Source: Crocodylus rhombifer
Taxonomy: Eukaryota; Chordata; Crocodylia; Crocodylidae
Reading direction: 5' to 3'
Length of the DNA: 64,000 nt
Assembly (NCBI GenBank): GCA_038503035.1
Contig: JAVSML010021661.1
Coordinates: 558,001 to 622,000 of the forward strand
The translations under genes and the position numbers were made by a program. The notes beneath the pieces are model-generated. The model was not told the origin of the DNA. It was given only the letters and a program-made list of their open reading frames with translations, and searched no databases. Of this stretch, positions 36,693 through 47,985 are shown one piece after another; the stretch's first letter is position 1; every line of letters begins with the position of its first letter.

Positions 36693-37370
36693 ACCTCCAG
36701 AAAGGTAATATATACTTCATCCAGTGCACCAAATACCGTGATGGAAAATATGTAGGAGAAACCAAAACAACAAACTGTGCACCAGAATGAATGCACACCA
36801 TAAATCTATCAAAAGACAAAAATACCCAATGACCTGTGGGGGCACACTTCTCACAAGAAAAATCACTCTTTCTCCAATCTCTCAAGTCTAGTCCTCAGAG
36901 GGAATTTACAAAATAGCTTTCACAGATAAGCCCATGAACTTCATTTCATCAACCTACTGGATACAAAAAGTTATGGACTAAATATAGACACGGGATTTAT
37001 GACACATAACCTGCCTAACCTCCAACTCCCCAGATAAACCCCTCTACTTTTTACCAGCTATTTTAATTCCCTTCCCCCCCCCCTCCTCTCTCTCATCCTT
37101 TGACTACAGCTACTTTCATTCCCCTTCCTACTCTCACCTGCTGACCTCCTCAATTTATATCTTAGCTGACTGGCTTTCCTGCATACTTACTGGCCTCTGG
37201 CTGCTTTACCACCCCATCCAGGAAGAGCACAGACCATCTGCAGGCACTTCCTCAGCCTGACAAAAGGAGTTTGTTCCTGAAAGCTTGCTAAGAAGAATTT
37301 TTACAACTATTTAAGTTGGTCTAATGAAAGATTTCGAATTTACCCAAAGAACCTTGTCATTCACAAATTA
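36693..37370 (+). mobile_element. Penelope-like element remnant (second copy)
   Basis: In the frame from about 36711, NIYFIQCTKYRDGKYVGET is the start of a Penelope GIY-YIG nuclease domain. It continues in another frame (RMNAHHKSIKRQKYPM), so it is frameshifted. The 3' region has CCTCAGCCTGACAAAAGGAG, CTGAAAGCTTGC and AGTTGGTCTAATGAAAGAT (37250-37340), the tail found in Penelope elements. Only distantly similar to the copy at 6029-7063. Confidence 0.75.
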
Positions 37371-39067
37371 ATACCATTTATTCATTAAAGAAACCTGGGT
37401 TGTTTGTTGCCAGAACAAGTACGCCAGACAATCTAAAGCACTCCGCAAATTCCAGATATTTTAAGTGCATGACAGCATCAGCTTTATCACACTAGGAAGT
37501 TGAAAAGCAGGCATGAGCATGGGAATGGCTTATCTACACATAGACCATGCATTGCTTTAACCATACTGATAGTGTTACAGTCCTGCTAGTGTGGACGTGC
37601 TGTACCTTATGGCTTGTACCTACACTGCAAGAGAAGCAAGTTATTTCAATAACGGCACCTTTTTGCTGGCCTGCCCGAGTTCACATTAAGGCTTACAATT
37701 AGTTACAGTTAGTTCTGTCAAAACAAGCTCATCGTTAACTGAATTACACAGCAGACTTTCCAAATGCAGAGGAGACTTCTTTCTTTAACACTGAAGTATT
37801 ATCAAGAACTCATCCTCCATCTTTACATGTGCAGTGCTGTCTGGCCAAGGATGTAGTGCCAACCACACCAATGGCTCTAACCATGATTTCTTCTTATTTA
37901 CAAAGATGTACAAGACCAGAAGCAAGCCAACTGTTCATTCTGGCTTCAAAAAACTATGATGAAAAAAGGTGGAATTTGTAACTTAAGAAATAAATCTATC
38001 TGTAGGTTCTAATGTGTCCCTCATTGCCATCATGTCTGAGCAATCAAGACATTTTGGGGATAAACACTTTTGCACCTAATTATTGTTGCAGAAATCTTCA
38101 GTGTACTCCCCCAGTTTCTTGGCTACCTATTAATACCAGGAAATAAAGGATGGCATAAGTGGTGAATGTGTTATTGAAAATCATGGTTGTATGCATTCCA
38201 AGACTGCAAGCTTTAGCTATTTGAATTATAATTTTTTAATTTTACTCTCCCTGGAGCCTAGAAGGAAATAAAGAATAGAAGCAGTACATGTTTTGGGAAT
38301 AGAGCAGCCCAAGAGGATCCATGGGCCTACTCTTTGGTGAGCAATATGAACCTATATATGTACACAGGTTTCATCTCAATCTTCTGGTTCCAAACTCTGA
38401 ATTCCCACTCAGACAGTATGTCTACACGTTCATTAATTAGTTACTGTGCAGTAGCACCAGTGGATAGTTATTTTGTGACACTGCACATTAGCTTAATAAC
38501 ACTGCACAGTAGGCGGTTAGCAGTTTTTAACCGGCATGCTACTACATAGTGTTATTAGGTTAATGTGCAGTAAGCGTCTCATGTAGATGTGCCCAGATAG
38601 TATTAAAGCACAGATCAGCGTTACCCAAAGCCACCTAAAACAGGCTTACTCTACTCTTCTGACATGCTTTTTAAAACTCATTTTAGCTATATCAGTGGCC
38701 AAAGGGAGGATGCACATTTGCTTAAGTTAGTTTTGGATAGGCTTTGTAGTTTTAAGTTAAACACATCTTAGACTGTGATCTCCCCCAGCACGGCAGGAAG
38801 GACGCACATTTCCTACTCGTAATTTATGGTGCATTTTGCAGTCTCTCAGGGCCTTTGTAGCACTGATATGCACCTACTGAATGGCATCAGCTGAATGAAG
38901 AAACTATGTTTATGGGAGGAGGGAAGGAACATGGAGGACTTGTCTACACAGGGCAAAGTCCTCTTTCCTGAGAGTTCCCATGTAAACAAGCCCTGGGAGA
39001 AGCTGAAGTAATGGCTATTGTAATCCACAGAGCCAAGGGACTCATCACTCCCTTTCTGAAACAAGAG
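37371..39067. other. No gene seen apart from the MITE at 38411
   Basis: 37540-37690 has TATCTACACATAGACCATGC and ACCTACACTGCAAGAG, which may be another decayed TCTACA-type MITE. The rest is unremarkable. Confidence 0.4.
38411..38596. mobile_element. Small inverted-repeat MITE (TCTACA family)
   Basis: The left end has TATGTCTACACGTTCATTAA; the right end, inverted, has GGGCACATCTACATGAG. Internally, ACTGCACATTAGCTTAATAA appears again inverted near the other end. Same family type as 42347-42603. Target duplication not resolved. Confidence 0.45.
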
Positions 39068-41648
39068 GGATCATGTTGACAAAAGGGGCGGGGGTGTAGC
39101 TCTCTATGTGAAGGAAAGCTACATGTCCCTGCAAGCTGATGTTGGTGACCAGCATGGACAGCTAGAGACCCTCTGGGTAAAAATTCGTAGGGAACATGGC
39201 ACAGGGGACACAATGGTGGGAGTCTACTACAGACCTCCCACTCAAAGTCCCGAGCTTGACCAGGAGTTTGCCTGGGAACTGACTGAGGCCGCTTGCTCCA
39301 GGACCTTGGTTGTCATGGGTGACTTCAATTACCCGGACATCTCGTGGGAAGATCATTCAGCAAAATCCAAGCAGTCGCAAAGCTTTCTCTCGTGTGTGGA
39401 TGACCTCTACCTGACTCAAGAAGTCTATGGGCCAACGAGAGGCAAAGTGCTGCTAGACCTGCTACTGGCTACGGGGGACGACCTAATCGGCAACCTAGTG
39501 ATCGATGGGAAGCTGGGTGGCAGCGACCACGAGGTGATCACCTTCACCATCCGCCATAAAGCTGGCAAGTCAGTCAGCAACACAGAAGTCCTTGACTTCA
39601 GAAAAGCCGACTTTGACAAGCTCAAGAGGCTTGTCAGTCAGGCCCTCAGGGACCATGACCCCAGGGAGATGGGAGTTCAAGAAGAGTGGTTGCTTCTCAA
39701 GGAAGCGATCCTCAATCCACAAACTAAATCTATTCCAACACGGAGGAAAAGCAGCAAAAAGGCACAGCAGCCCTCCTGGCTCTCCAGGGACCTAGCAGAC
39801 CTCCTACGGCTAGAAAGGAAAGCCTACAAAGGATGGAGGACGGGATTCACCTCCAAGGAGGATTATTCTGCACTGGTCCGGTCCTGCAGGGAGCAAACCA
39901 GGAAAGCCAAGGCTGCAACTGAACTCCAACTAGCTTCAAGCATCAAGGACAACAAAAAGTCCTTTTTCAGATATGTGGGGAGCCAGAGAAAAAGCTAGGG
40001 CAACGTTGGACCCCTGCTAAACCAGATGGGGCAACTGGCAACTGACACCCAGGAAAAAGCCAACCTATTAAATAGGTACTTTGCATCAGTCTTTCATCAG
40101 TCCCATGGGACGCCCATGCCTGCTATGGGATAGGGAGATCCGGCTGATGGGGATCCCCTACCCTCCGTAAATGCTGACTTCGTGAAGGAACACCTTGAGA
40201 AGCTGGATACCGTCAAGTCAGCCGGCCCTGACAATCTGCACCCCAGGGTACTCAAGGAGCTGGTGAGCGTCATAGCCCAGCCCCTGGCACAGATCTTTGA
40301 AAACTCCTGGCGCTCTGGTGTAGTGCCCGAAGACTGGAAGAAGGCCAATGTGGTGCCGATCTTCAAGAAGGCTAACATCCTAAGGGATAGCCAGCACAGG
40401 TTTGTTGCGGGTAGGTCTTGTTTGACCAATCTCATTTCCTTCTATGACCAGGTGACCTATCACCTGGATGAGGGAGAAGAGATTGATGTCATATATCTTG
40501 ACTTCAAAAAAGCTTTTGATCTGGTATCCCATGATCACCTCTTGGCCAAACTGCCCAGTTGTGGCCTTGGCTCCACCACGATCCGCTGGCTGGGAAATTG
40601 GCTCCGTGGTCAGAGCCAGAGGGTTGTAATTGATGGCAGTCACTCATCGTGGTGCCCTGTGACCAGTGGGGTTCCTCAAGGCTCTGTCCTTGGACCCATA
40701 CTGTTCAACATCTTCATTAATGATGTGGACATTGGAGTCAGGAGTGGACTGGCCAAGTTCGCCAATGACACCAAACTTTGGGGCAAAGCATCCATGCCAG
40801 AAGATAGGCGGGTGATCCAGGCTGACCTGGACAACCTCAGCAAATGGGCAGACGAGAACCTCATGGTGTTTAACACCGAAAAATGCAAGGTTCTCCACCT
40901 TGGGAGGAAAAACCTGCAGCATCCTTATAGGCTTGGCAGTGCTACGTTGGATAGCACTACAGAAGAAAGAGACTTGGGGGTCATCATTGACCACAAGATG
41001 AACATGAGCCTCCAATGCGATGCTGCGGCTAATAAAGCGACCAAAATGCTGGCTTGCATCCATAGGTGCTTCTTGAGCAAATCCCAGGACGTCATTCTCC
41101 CCTTGTACTCGGCCTTGGTGAGGCCGCAGCTGGAGTACTGCGTCCAGTTTTGGGCTCCACAATTCAAAAAGGATGTGGAGAAGCTTGAGAGAGTCCAGAG
41201 GAGAGCTATGCGCATGATCAGAGGTCAGGAAAACAGATCTTACGATGATAGGCTGAGAGCCATGGGACTCTTTAGCCTGGAAAAGCACAGGCTCAGGGGT
41301 GACCTGATGCCCACCTATAAGTTTATCAGGGGTGACCACCAGGATCTGGGGGAACGTTTGTTCACCAGAGCGCCCCAAGGGATGACGAGGTCAAACGGTC
41401 ACAAACTCCTGCAAGACCGTTTCAGGCTGGACATAAGGAAGAATTTCTTTACTGTCCGAGCCCCCAAGGTCTGGAACAGTCTGCCATCGGAGGTGTTTCA
41501 AGCACCTACATTGAATACCTTCAAGAGTAAATTGGATGCTTATCTTGCTGGGATCCTATGACCCCAGCTGACTTCCTGCCCCTTGGGCAGGGGGCTGGAC
41601 TCGATCTCCCGAGGTCCCTTCCAGCTCTGATGTCTATGAAATCTATGG
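39068..41648 (+). mobile_element. CR1 LINE, 5'-truncated, ORF2 nearly open
   Basis: One reading frame runs from about 39068 to the stop after 41561 with only two in-frame stops (TAG 39996-39998 and TAG 40131-40133). The endonuclease part keeps GVYYRPP, GDFN (residues 71-74 from 39108) and SDH (139-141); its N-terminus is missing through 5' truncation. The reverse transcriptase part has LDFKKAF (first catalytic Asp, near 40500), SGVPQGSVLGP and FANDTKL where FADD is expected (AAT at 40764-40766). Near 40371 the frame jumps from IFKK to RDSQHRF, so the conserved NYRPVSL region (present in the 50.8-kb copy) is deleted in frame. The 3' UTR ends CCCTTCCAGCTCTGATGTCT then CTATG. Retrotransposition-incompetent. 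Confidence 0.93.
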
Positions 41649-42346
41649 AAAATGCCATTTGGAGTTAAAAGAAAAACTGCATCTTTTTAACCAAAGTGTT
41701 TAAAAAGAATGTTGTGAGCTGTTTAAAGGGAATACAAGCAGTTTTGGCCAAATGTCATGCTGTTACTAAAGTTAATTAGATCAAGGAAGGATGTTGCCAT
41801 CCCACTTGGCTTCAAGATGTTCCTGCTGGAAATTGAGAATGTTTGCTCATCCTCTTCAGAACAGGGAAGTAAGCTGAGGAAGTGCCAGGGAGATGCTGCA
41901 GTTTTACAGAGCTTGCACTGCAAATATATGGTGGTCTTTTCTGTTGATTTAGCACTCAGCAGCATGTTTGCCTGCTGAATGTTATGCTCCCTGACAGCTT
42001 GCCCTGCTCTCCAACTCTGTGCTCACTGCCAGTGGACCCAGATCCTTAGGCAGGGATACGCCAGGACAGTGCCCACTCTACTGAGAAAGGATCTTTCTTG
42101 ATGTATCCTGCTGGCTCTGTCTTAAGAAACAAACATTCTAATGAAAGTGAAATGGGAAGTCCAAGTGCTTCTCTGTCTACATCCTATAAATAAAGATACA
42201 AGGGGACTAAGACAAGGGCCATGTCATTGGAGGGGTCTACTCCTGACTACCAGACCACCAAGATCAGGTGGATGATGATTTTTTAAATTACTAGCAATCA
42301 TCCAAAGCACAGCAGTTGATGTAATGAGGGATCTTGATTACCAAAA
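41649..42346. other. No gene seen
   Basis: Unique-looking DNA between the CR1 and the first MITE. Small open frames on both strands (41723-41978) overlap each other and carry no motif. Confidence 0.45.
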
Positions 42347-42603
42347 GGGCATAGCTACATGTGCGCTTTAATGCACAGAAGCCTATTTTATTGTTCATTA
42401 AAGCATCACATCAAGAACTGTGCTAATACACTAATGTGCAGTAAAAAATAGGCTACTGTGCATTAAGTATCACTAACAAGCATGTGCTTTCATTACTGTA
42501 CAGTAGGGCAGCTTAATGTGCATTTTATTTAGTACCTCACATTAGAGGTACTAAGTTTAATGTGCATTAGGAAAAGCGCATTAATGAATGTGTAGACATG
42601 CCC
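42347..42603. mobile_element. Small inverted-repeat MITE (TCTACA family)
   Basis: The left end GGGCATAGCTACATGTGCGC pairs with the right end AATGTGTAGACATGCCC. The interior is rich in TTAATGTGCATT-type motifs in both orientations. No coding. Target duplication uncertain. Confidence 0.6.
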
Positions 42604-42761
42604 AGAAATCTGACGGCAGGTAGCAGACAGTCCAACAAATTCTTGGAGACAACTTTTTGCTACAGAAGGTAGAAAAAGGTACTAAAAAGAGATTCTTTGG
42701 GATTTTATATTAAGTGTTAGGAAGAACTAGTTGAAAATATGAAAGGAAACTGGGTTACAGT

Positions 42762-43066
42762 GGGTGCGTCTAAATGAGATATTACGTCATTATAGCAACA
42801 TGCTATAGTAATGTAGCATCGGTGGGCACAAACTGACACTGCAGTTACATCACCATAGAGACACACTCCCTTGCTACAGTGTATTGCTACCGCCACATGG
42901 TGGCTAAAAATAATTATGGTTGCCAGAGTGGTGCAGTAATGGCTGTTATTGTGCTGTTATTTAGTATTTCCTAAAGGAAGTACTAGTATTTCCCATTAGT
43001 ACTCAAGGAAGTACTAAATGATGGTGCAGTAACAATGGCACCATAGGGGCACATGTAGATGTGCCC
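42762..43066. mobile_element. Small inverted-repeat MITE (TCTACA family, diverged)
   Basis: The left end GGGTGCGTCTAAATGAG and the inverse of the right end (GGGCACATCTACATGTG) match at most positions. The interior repeats AGTACTA-type motifs and CATTACTGCACC-like words in both orientations. Confidence 0.5.
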
Positions 43067-43089
43067 ATTGATTATGAAATGACAAAGCT

Positions 43090-45190
43090 CATGGTTGTTA
43101 GAAAGGGAAGGAGGGAGAAAAGCAGAACACAAATGGAAGATTTCAAAACCTCAGACTTGAACAAAACCCAGAGAATCGGTATGCAAGAACTTACACAAAA
43201 AAGGAAATTGGTGAGTTAGCAATCTCTTAAAGGAACAATTAACGGCAAAAGTACAAAAAGTCCCCATGCAAGGGAGAGACAGGAAGTATAACAAATGACG
43301 AATTTGAGTAAATCATGAGATCTTCAATGACCTAAAGATCAAAAAAAAAAGAAACTAGGTCAAATTACTAAGGATGAGTATAGAAAAATAGCAGGAACAT
43401 GTCAGATCAAAGTCAGAAAGGTCAAGGCACATGATGAGATATAGTTAGCAAGGGATATAAAGGGCAGTAAGGAAGACCAAAGAAAGAACTGGCCCACTAA
43501 TCAACCAAGGGATAGCTAATTTCAAGTGACGCTGATAAAGCCAAAATACTTAATGACTTTTGTGTTTCAGTCTCTTATCATAAAAGGTTCACTTGGTGAT
43601 AAGATGGCTAACACAGTTAGCATAGTTGGCAAGGAAGTAAGAACCCAGGCTATAATAGGAAAGGAGCAGATAGAGACCACTTGAGCAAGGCCAAGGTTTT
43701 CAGATTGGCTGATCCCGATTAAATTCATCTAGGGGACTGGCTGCAGCAACCTGGAAGCTCTTAGCAGTTACCTTTGAGAATGCATGCAGGATGTGTGAGT
43801 TTCTAGAAAACAGAAAAGCAGCACACACACATTTAAAAAAATGTGGAAAGAAGAACCCAGGAAACTACAGATCAGTCAGCCTAACTTCAGTTTCCACAAA
43901 GATGAAAAGTGATGTTTTGATTTTTTTTCCTCAGCAAGCACCTAGGATATAAGTTAATATGGAACAGCCAATGTGGACTGGCCAAAAGCAAATCATAACA
44001 AACCAACCTCCTTTCTTTGTATGAGACGACAATGTGGATAGGAAAGGAGTAGGAGATGTCTGTATCTAGGGACCTACTGAAATTATGATTTTCATAGAAA
44101 CCGCAATTTTGGCAGGTTCCCTAACCCACCCCCCACCCCCTAAAGCCTCATGGCTGCTGTGGCCCAGCTGTGCAGCCCCCTGGGGGTGGAGGGGAAGAGG
44201 GGCTGCCAGCACAGCGAGATGGCTGCTACCTGTGCCAATCAGTGGTGAGGGGTGGGGGCTGAATGATGGACAGTCCTCCCAGCCAATCTGTGGTGAGGGG
44301 CAGGGCCATCAGGGCCCCTCGGCCAGAGGCATGGGAGGGCCTACTGCACTCAGCCTGGAAAATAGCTTCTGGCTTCTCAATCTGTGTGCAAAATCGGCCT
44401 GCAGCTGCCTCGAGTTCGGTAGCTATTTTGCACTTATTCCAGCATGAATAAGTGCAAAGTAGGTATGTATAATCAACTGCACACCCACAACATGGGATCA
44501 CCTTGCTAGTCAGCAGTTCTGCAGAAAAGGATCTGGGCAATTTAATGAGTAAGAAATGGAACATGAGTCAAATTTGTCATACTATTGCAATAAAAAGTAA
44601 ACTCCTCACTGGGATGTAGAAATAGACATGTCATATCTAAAAACATGTGAAGTTATCTTTCCCCTCTACTTAGCACTAATAAGGTTTCGGCTAGAGTACT
44701 GTTTTGGGCATGACACTTAAAGAAACATGTGGAACCATTTGAGGGAGTACACAGGAGAGAAACAAAAAATAATTAGAAAACATGGCCTATGGTAGGACTG
44801 AAAAAAATAGTTTGGTTGTTTAGGCTAGAGTAAAGCAGATCAAGGAGAGGCATGAAAACAGTCCTTGAATATGTAAAAGGCAGCTCCAAAGAAGCAGCTA
44901 AAAAGCAGTTCTCCATATCCAGTTGGGATAGGACAAGTACTAATGGGTTTAAATTGCAGCAAGGCAGTTAGATAAAACATTACAATATTTTTCTAACTGT
45001 TAGGATAGTGAAGATCTGGAATAGATTATCCAGAGAGGCTGTGGAACTGCTGTCCTTGGAGATTTTAAAGAAGAGATTAGGTAAACTTTTATCAGAAACA
45101 GTTTAGGTGCAGCTGATCCTGCCACAGGGCAGAGGAACAGACCAAATGACCTCTGGTGGTCCCTTCTGGCTCTATATTTTTATGACACTG
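43090..45190 (+). mobile_element. Old degraded CR1 LINE with later insertions
   Basis: Scattered ORF2 landmarks lie in order: AAGGTCAAGGCACATGATGA (43420s), GGAAACTACAGATCAGTCAG (43860s, the NYR.VSL motif), CGGCTAGAGTACTGTTTTGG (44690s), CTGGAATAGATTATCCAGAG (45010s) and the 3' UTR GACCTCTGGTGGTCCCTTCT (45150s). Many frameshifts and stops. A hAT fragment interrupts it near 44067-44460. Confidence 0.75.
44067..44460. mobile_element. hAT-like fragment inside the old CR1
   Basis: TAGGGACCTACTGAAATTAT at 44067 is a terminus type of another hAT family, followed by AT-rich then GC-rich sequence. No right terminus was found. A perfect 13-bp hairpin (TTTGCACTTATTC, 44427-44439, with its exact complement at 44446-44458) lies at its distal end. 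Boundaries are approximate. Confidence 0.4.
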
Positions 45191-45221
45191 TGCATAAAAG
45201 CATTAGAAAACACAAGATATT

Positions 45222-45636
45222 GCTCCTGTATTCAAAAATGGGCAAAAGAGTGACCCTAATAATTACAGACCATGCAAGGTCTTAGAGAAGATCTTGAAGG
45301 AAAGAATAATCAAGGATATGGAAGTAAATAGAATATTGGACAAAACATGTCAGTTTATCCAAGACGATCAATGTAATATCCTTCCATAAGAAGATAAGTG
45401 ACTTCTTAAACCAGGGCAGTGCAGTGAACCAAATCTATTTAGATTTAAGCAAAGCTTCTAATGCTGTTCCTCATAGGAAATTATTAGCTACACTGGAGAG
45501 ACTGGGAATCAATGCTACACCTGTCCAAATAATCTGGAGCTTGCTAAAATAAGACCACAGTTGGATTACATGGACACGTGAGTGATGAATCTGGAGAGTG
45601 GTTGCTTGTGGTGGTTTTGGGACCCATCATGTATAA
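45222..45636 (+). mobile_element. CR1-related LINE reverse transcriptase fragment
   Basis: Translation near 45437-45540 gives YLDLSKASNAVPHRKLL and LERLGINATPVQIIW, the reverse transcriptase motif around the first catalytic Asp. Upstream, CCTAATAATTACAGACCATG matches the preceding motif. Broken and short; cut by the Charlie-like insertion at 45637. Confidence 0.6.
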
Positions 45637-45884
45637 CAGGGGTTGTCAACCAGGGGTAGTTTAGATGGCCCTAGTGGGGTATGCATGGGTGGGCGAGGAT
45701 GGAGTACCACCGCATCCTGTGCTGCCTGGCCGGACACGGGGGCAGGGGAAGCTCACGCAGCAACTGTTGCCACTCTGCATCCAGACACTCACCCTTTCCC
45801 CACCCTGCTCAATGGCCAGGGGGTACACTGCTCCACATCTGGCCTCCAGGGGTTACAATGATGCAAAAAGGTTGAAAACCCCTG
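45637..45884. mobile_element. hAT-Charlie-type MITE with perfect 8-bp target duplication
   Basis: The left end CAGGGGTTGTCAACC and the inverse of the right end (CAGGGGTTTTCAACC) match at 14 of 15. Both flanks are ATGTATAA (45629-45636 and 45885-45892). 248 bp, non-coding. Confidence 0.9.
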
Positions 45885-45904
45885 ATGTATAATAGCAGCA
45901 AACA

Positions 45905-46046
45905 AAGTTTCTGGGCAGTGGGCCAGAATGACCCAGTTGCAGCACAGTGTGATCAAAGACCACAGCCACCAAGTGTTGCAAAAGCCTCCTGGCTCCAAGC
46001 CATATCCAATGGTTCTGGCCTATGGGCCATAGGTTGCCAACCCCTG
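45905..46046. mobile_element. hAT fragment, right end only
   Basis: Ends GGTTGCCAACCCCTG, a hAT terminus, preceded by CCTATGGGCCATA. No left terminus; truncated. It is a different family from the adjacent 45637 element. Confidence 0.45.
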
Positions 46047-46729
46047 CTCTATAACACTAATTTGCAACCTTTGTGCAGAAGCTGAATGTGTGTTATAAAA
46101 CTTATGAATGGTGATAAAATAGGGGAAGGGAATTATATTTGAAGCAATAGAAATGGTATGAAATTTAATGGCATGAAGTGCTAATCATGCACTTAAGAAT
46201 TAATAACAAGAACAACACTTGATCTAGAAAAAAAAGCAATTATGGGAATTCTTGTGTCCTATTGTGGTCAGGCTAGAACATACTGACTTTTACTAACCAA
46301 GATGTAACTGAGTTAGCCTTTCCTCAAATGATCTCTCATCTGTGACTCAGCTCCTTCTATACTATTTCCCATAGCCTTGCTTATAATAACTTAGCCTAAG
46401 AAACTCAATGCAGCCTAAGAACTACTAAAACAACTATCATACAAGTTAACGGGATTCAAACTCAACACCAAGGTCAAGACTATCCCCATGGTAGGACTGA
46501 AAGGCAACTTTATCTCCATTTGGGAAATGTTTAGTAATCCTATACCCTGGGAGTCATCTTCCACATTTCTTTCTGATAGGAAGGAATTTGTTTCCCTTTG
46601 TGAATGCTTTTTGGGTAGCTGTGGTTTTGTTTTTCATCTTCTTCCAAAGTTCTGGACATTGGCCATAGCTAAAGGTGAAAGCTTTGACTGGGGTGCACTG
46701 GTGCTCCTCCCAGTACTTAAATGCTGCTC

Positions 46730-46880
46730 AGGTATGTGCCTAAAGGATCTTGTTCTTCAGCTTAGGGTCCAACTGATTACCCAGTTTGGGTTAAGATAGG
46801 AATTTTCTCACAGATCAGGCTGGCAAGAACTGTGGATGTTTTTGCCTTCATCTGTAGTGTGGGCATAGTTTTAGAAACAT
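46730..46880 (+). repeat. CR1 3' UTR fragment
   Basis: AGGAATTTTCTCACAGATCA followed by TTTTGCCTTCATCTGTAG matches the central part of a CR1 3' UTR. Short and diverged. Confidence 0.45.
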
Positions 46881-46990
46881 AGCTAATGAGAGTTGGAAAG
46901 GATCTCAGGAGGTCCTCTAATCCAACCCCTGCTCAAAAGCAGGACCATCCCCAACTAGATCATCAGTCTTCTTTCTGGGATCATCTGAAC
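46876..46990 (-). repeat. CR1 3' end, antisense
   Basis: AGTTGGAAAGGATCTCAGG then TCCTCTAATCCAACCCC is the reverse complement of the standard CR1 3' end (TTGGACTAGATGACC and so on). Confidence 0.65.
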
Positions 46991-47384
46991 ACATAAAGTA
47001 TATACTCTATTTAACTGCACAGCCTTGGGACTGAAAAGGTCTATGCACTTATCCAGAACATGCACTAATCCAAACCTAATGCTTAATGAATACACAGCAC
47101 TGTCAATGCTCTGGTATTACTAGCCCCAAAACTGACTAGTTTTAGGGCTTCTGATAGGTTGGGGCTGTTCTTAGAAGCCTGGAAAATGTGGTGACAATTT
47201 CATGGCTGTGAACTCTCGTTTTCAAGTCTTCTAATAGCAGATCTTAGACTGCTTCTCTTTCACCATTTTTGAGGCAGTTAAACAGTTACACTTAGTTACA
47301 AAGTAGCGAGCTACAGTTACTATGTACTTACAGTTTTAGTCAGTTAGTTAGGACTCAGTTAACGAGACCAATTAAGTTACAAAG

Positions 47385-47570
47385 TAGACAACAGTGGGGG
47401 AACATAATGAAATCACAGAAGAGTAGGGCTGAGAGGGATCTCTCAGGAGATCTTCTAGTTCAACCCTCTGCTCAAGCAAGGATCTAGCCTGTTTAGACAC
47501 ATGTGCATCTACTCTGTGCTTCAAGGCTCCCAAGGATGCAGGTGCCAAAGCCTCCCTAGGCACACCGATT
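47385..47570 (-). repeat. CR1 3' end, antisense
   Basis: AATCACAGAAGAGTAGGGCT followed by GGGATCTCTCAGGAGATCTT and AGTTCAACCCTCTGCTCAAG corresponds to the antisense CR1 terminus with its microsatellite-like tail. Confidence 0.65.
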
Positions 47571-47800
47571 TACAGCAGACTGGTGCTTGTTACCATGTAA
47601 GAAACAGATACAAAATTCTTGTTGGCTTTGTCTTAATCAAGTTACATACATATTCAATATGCATATAGGTGTAATACACTGTATTAAATTATTAAGTTCA
47701 CCACCATTACAGTGGCAGGGCATTGGCAGTTACCTGTAGCACCTTTTGAAATAACACAAAAAACCCAAAAACAACTCCCCCACCAACCTCCCCTCCCTCT

Positions 47801-47822
47801 TCAAAAAAAAAAAAAAAAAAAA
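47801..47822 (+). repeat. Poly-A tract
   Basis: An A run of about 20, preceded by CA- and CCT-rich low-complexity DNA from 47755. Confidence 0.8.
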
Positions 47823-47889
47823 GAAACCCAAGCAAAAACACCCAACAAGGAACTTTGTGGCTTTCATGTGAGGGGTTGCAGTGCATGAT

Positions 47890-47985
47890 TTTTAGGACTC
47901 CTTGGATAATGGCTGCCAGAGAACATGAATGGACTGGATGTGATGGCCCAGGAGGCCCCTTCCAGTCTGATGTTCCTATGTATGC
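47890..47985 (+). repeat. CR1 3' end
   Basis: GGACTGGATGTGATGGCCCA then CCCCTTCCAGTCTGATGTTC and CTATG is a sense CR1 3' terminus. Confidence 0.6.

Noticed and set aside
40644..41378. 244-codon minus-strand open frame as a gene
   Set aside because: Antisense shadow of the CR1 reverse transcriptase frame.
43090..45636. Endogenous retrovirus
   Set aside because: The reverse-transcriptase-like motifs are of the CR1 LINE type, the 3' end is a CR1 tail, and no LTR pair, gag or env region is seen.
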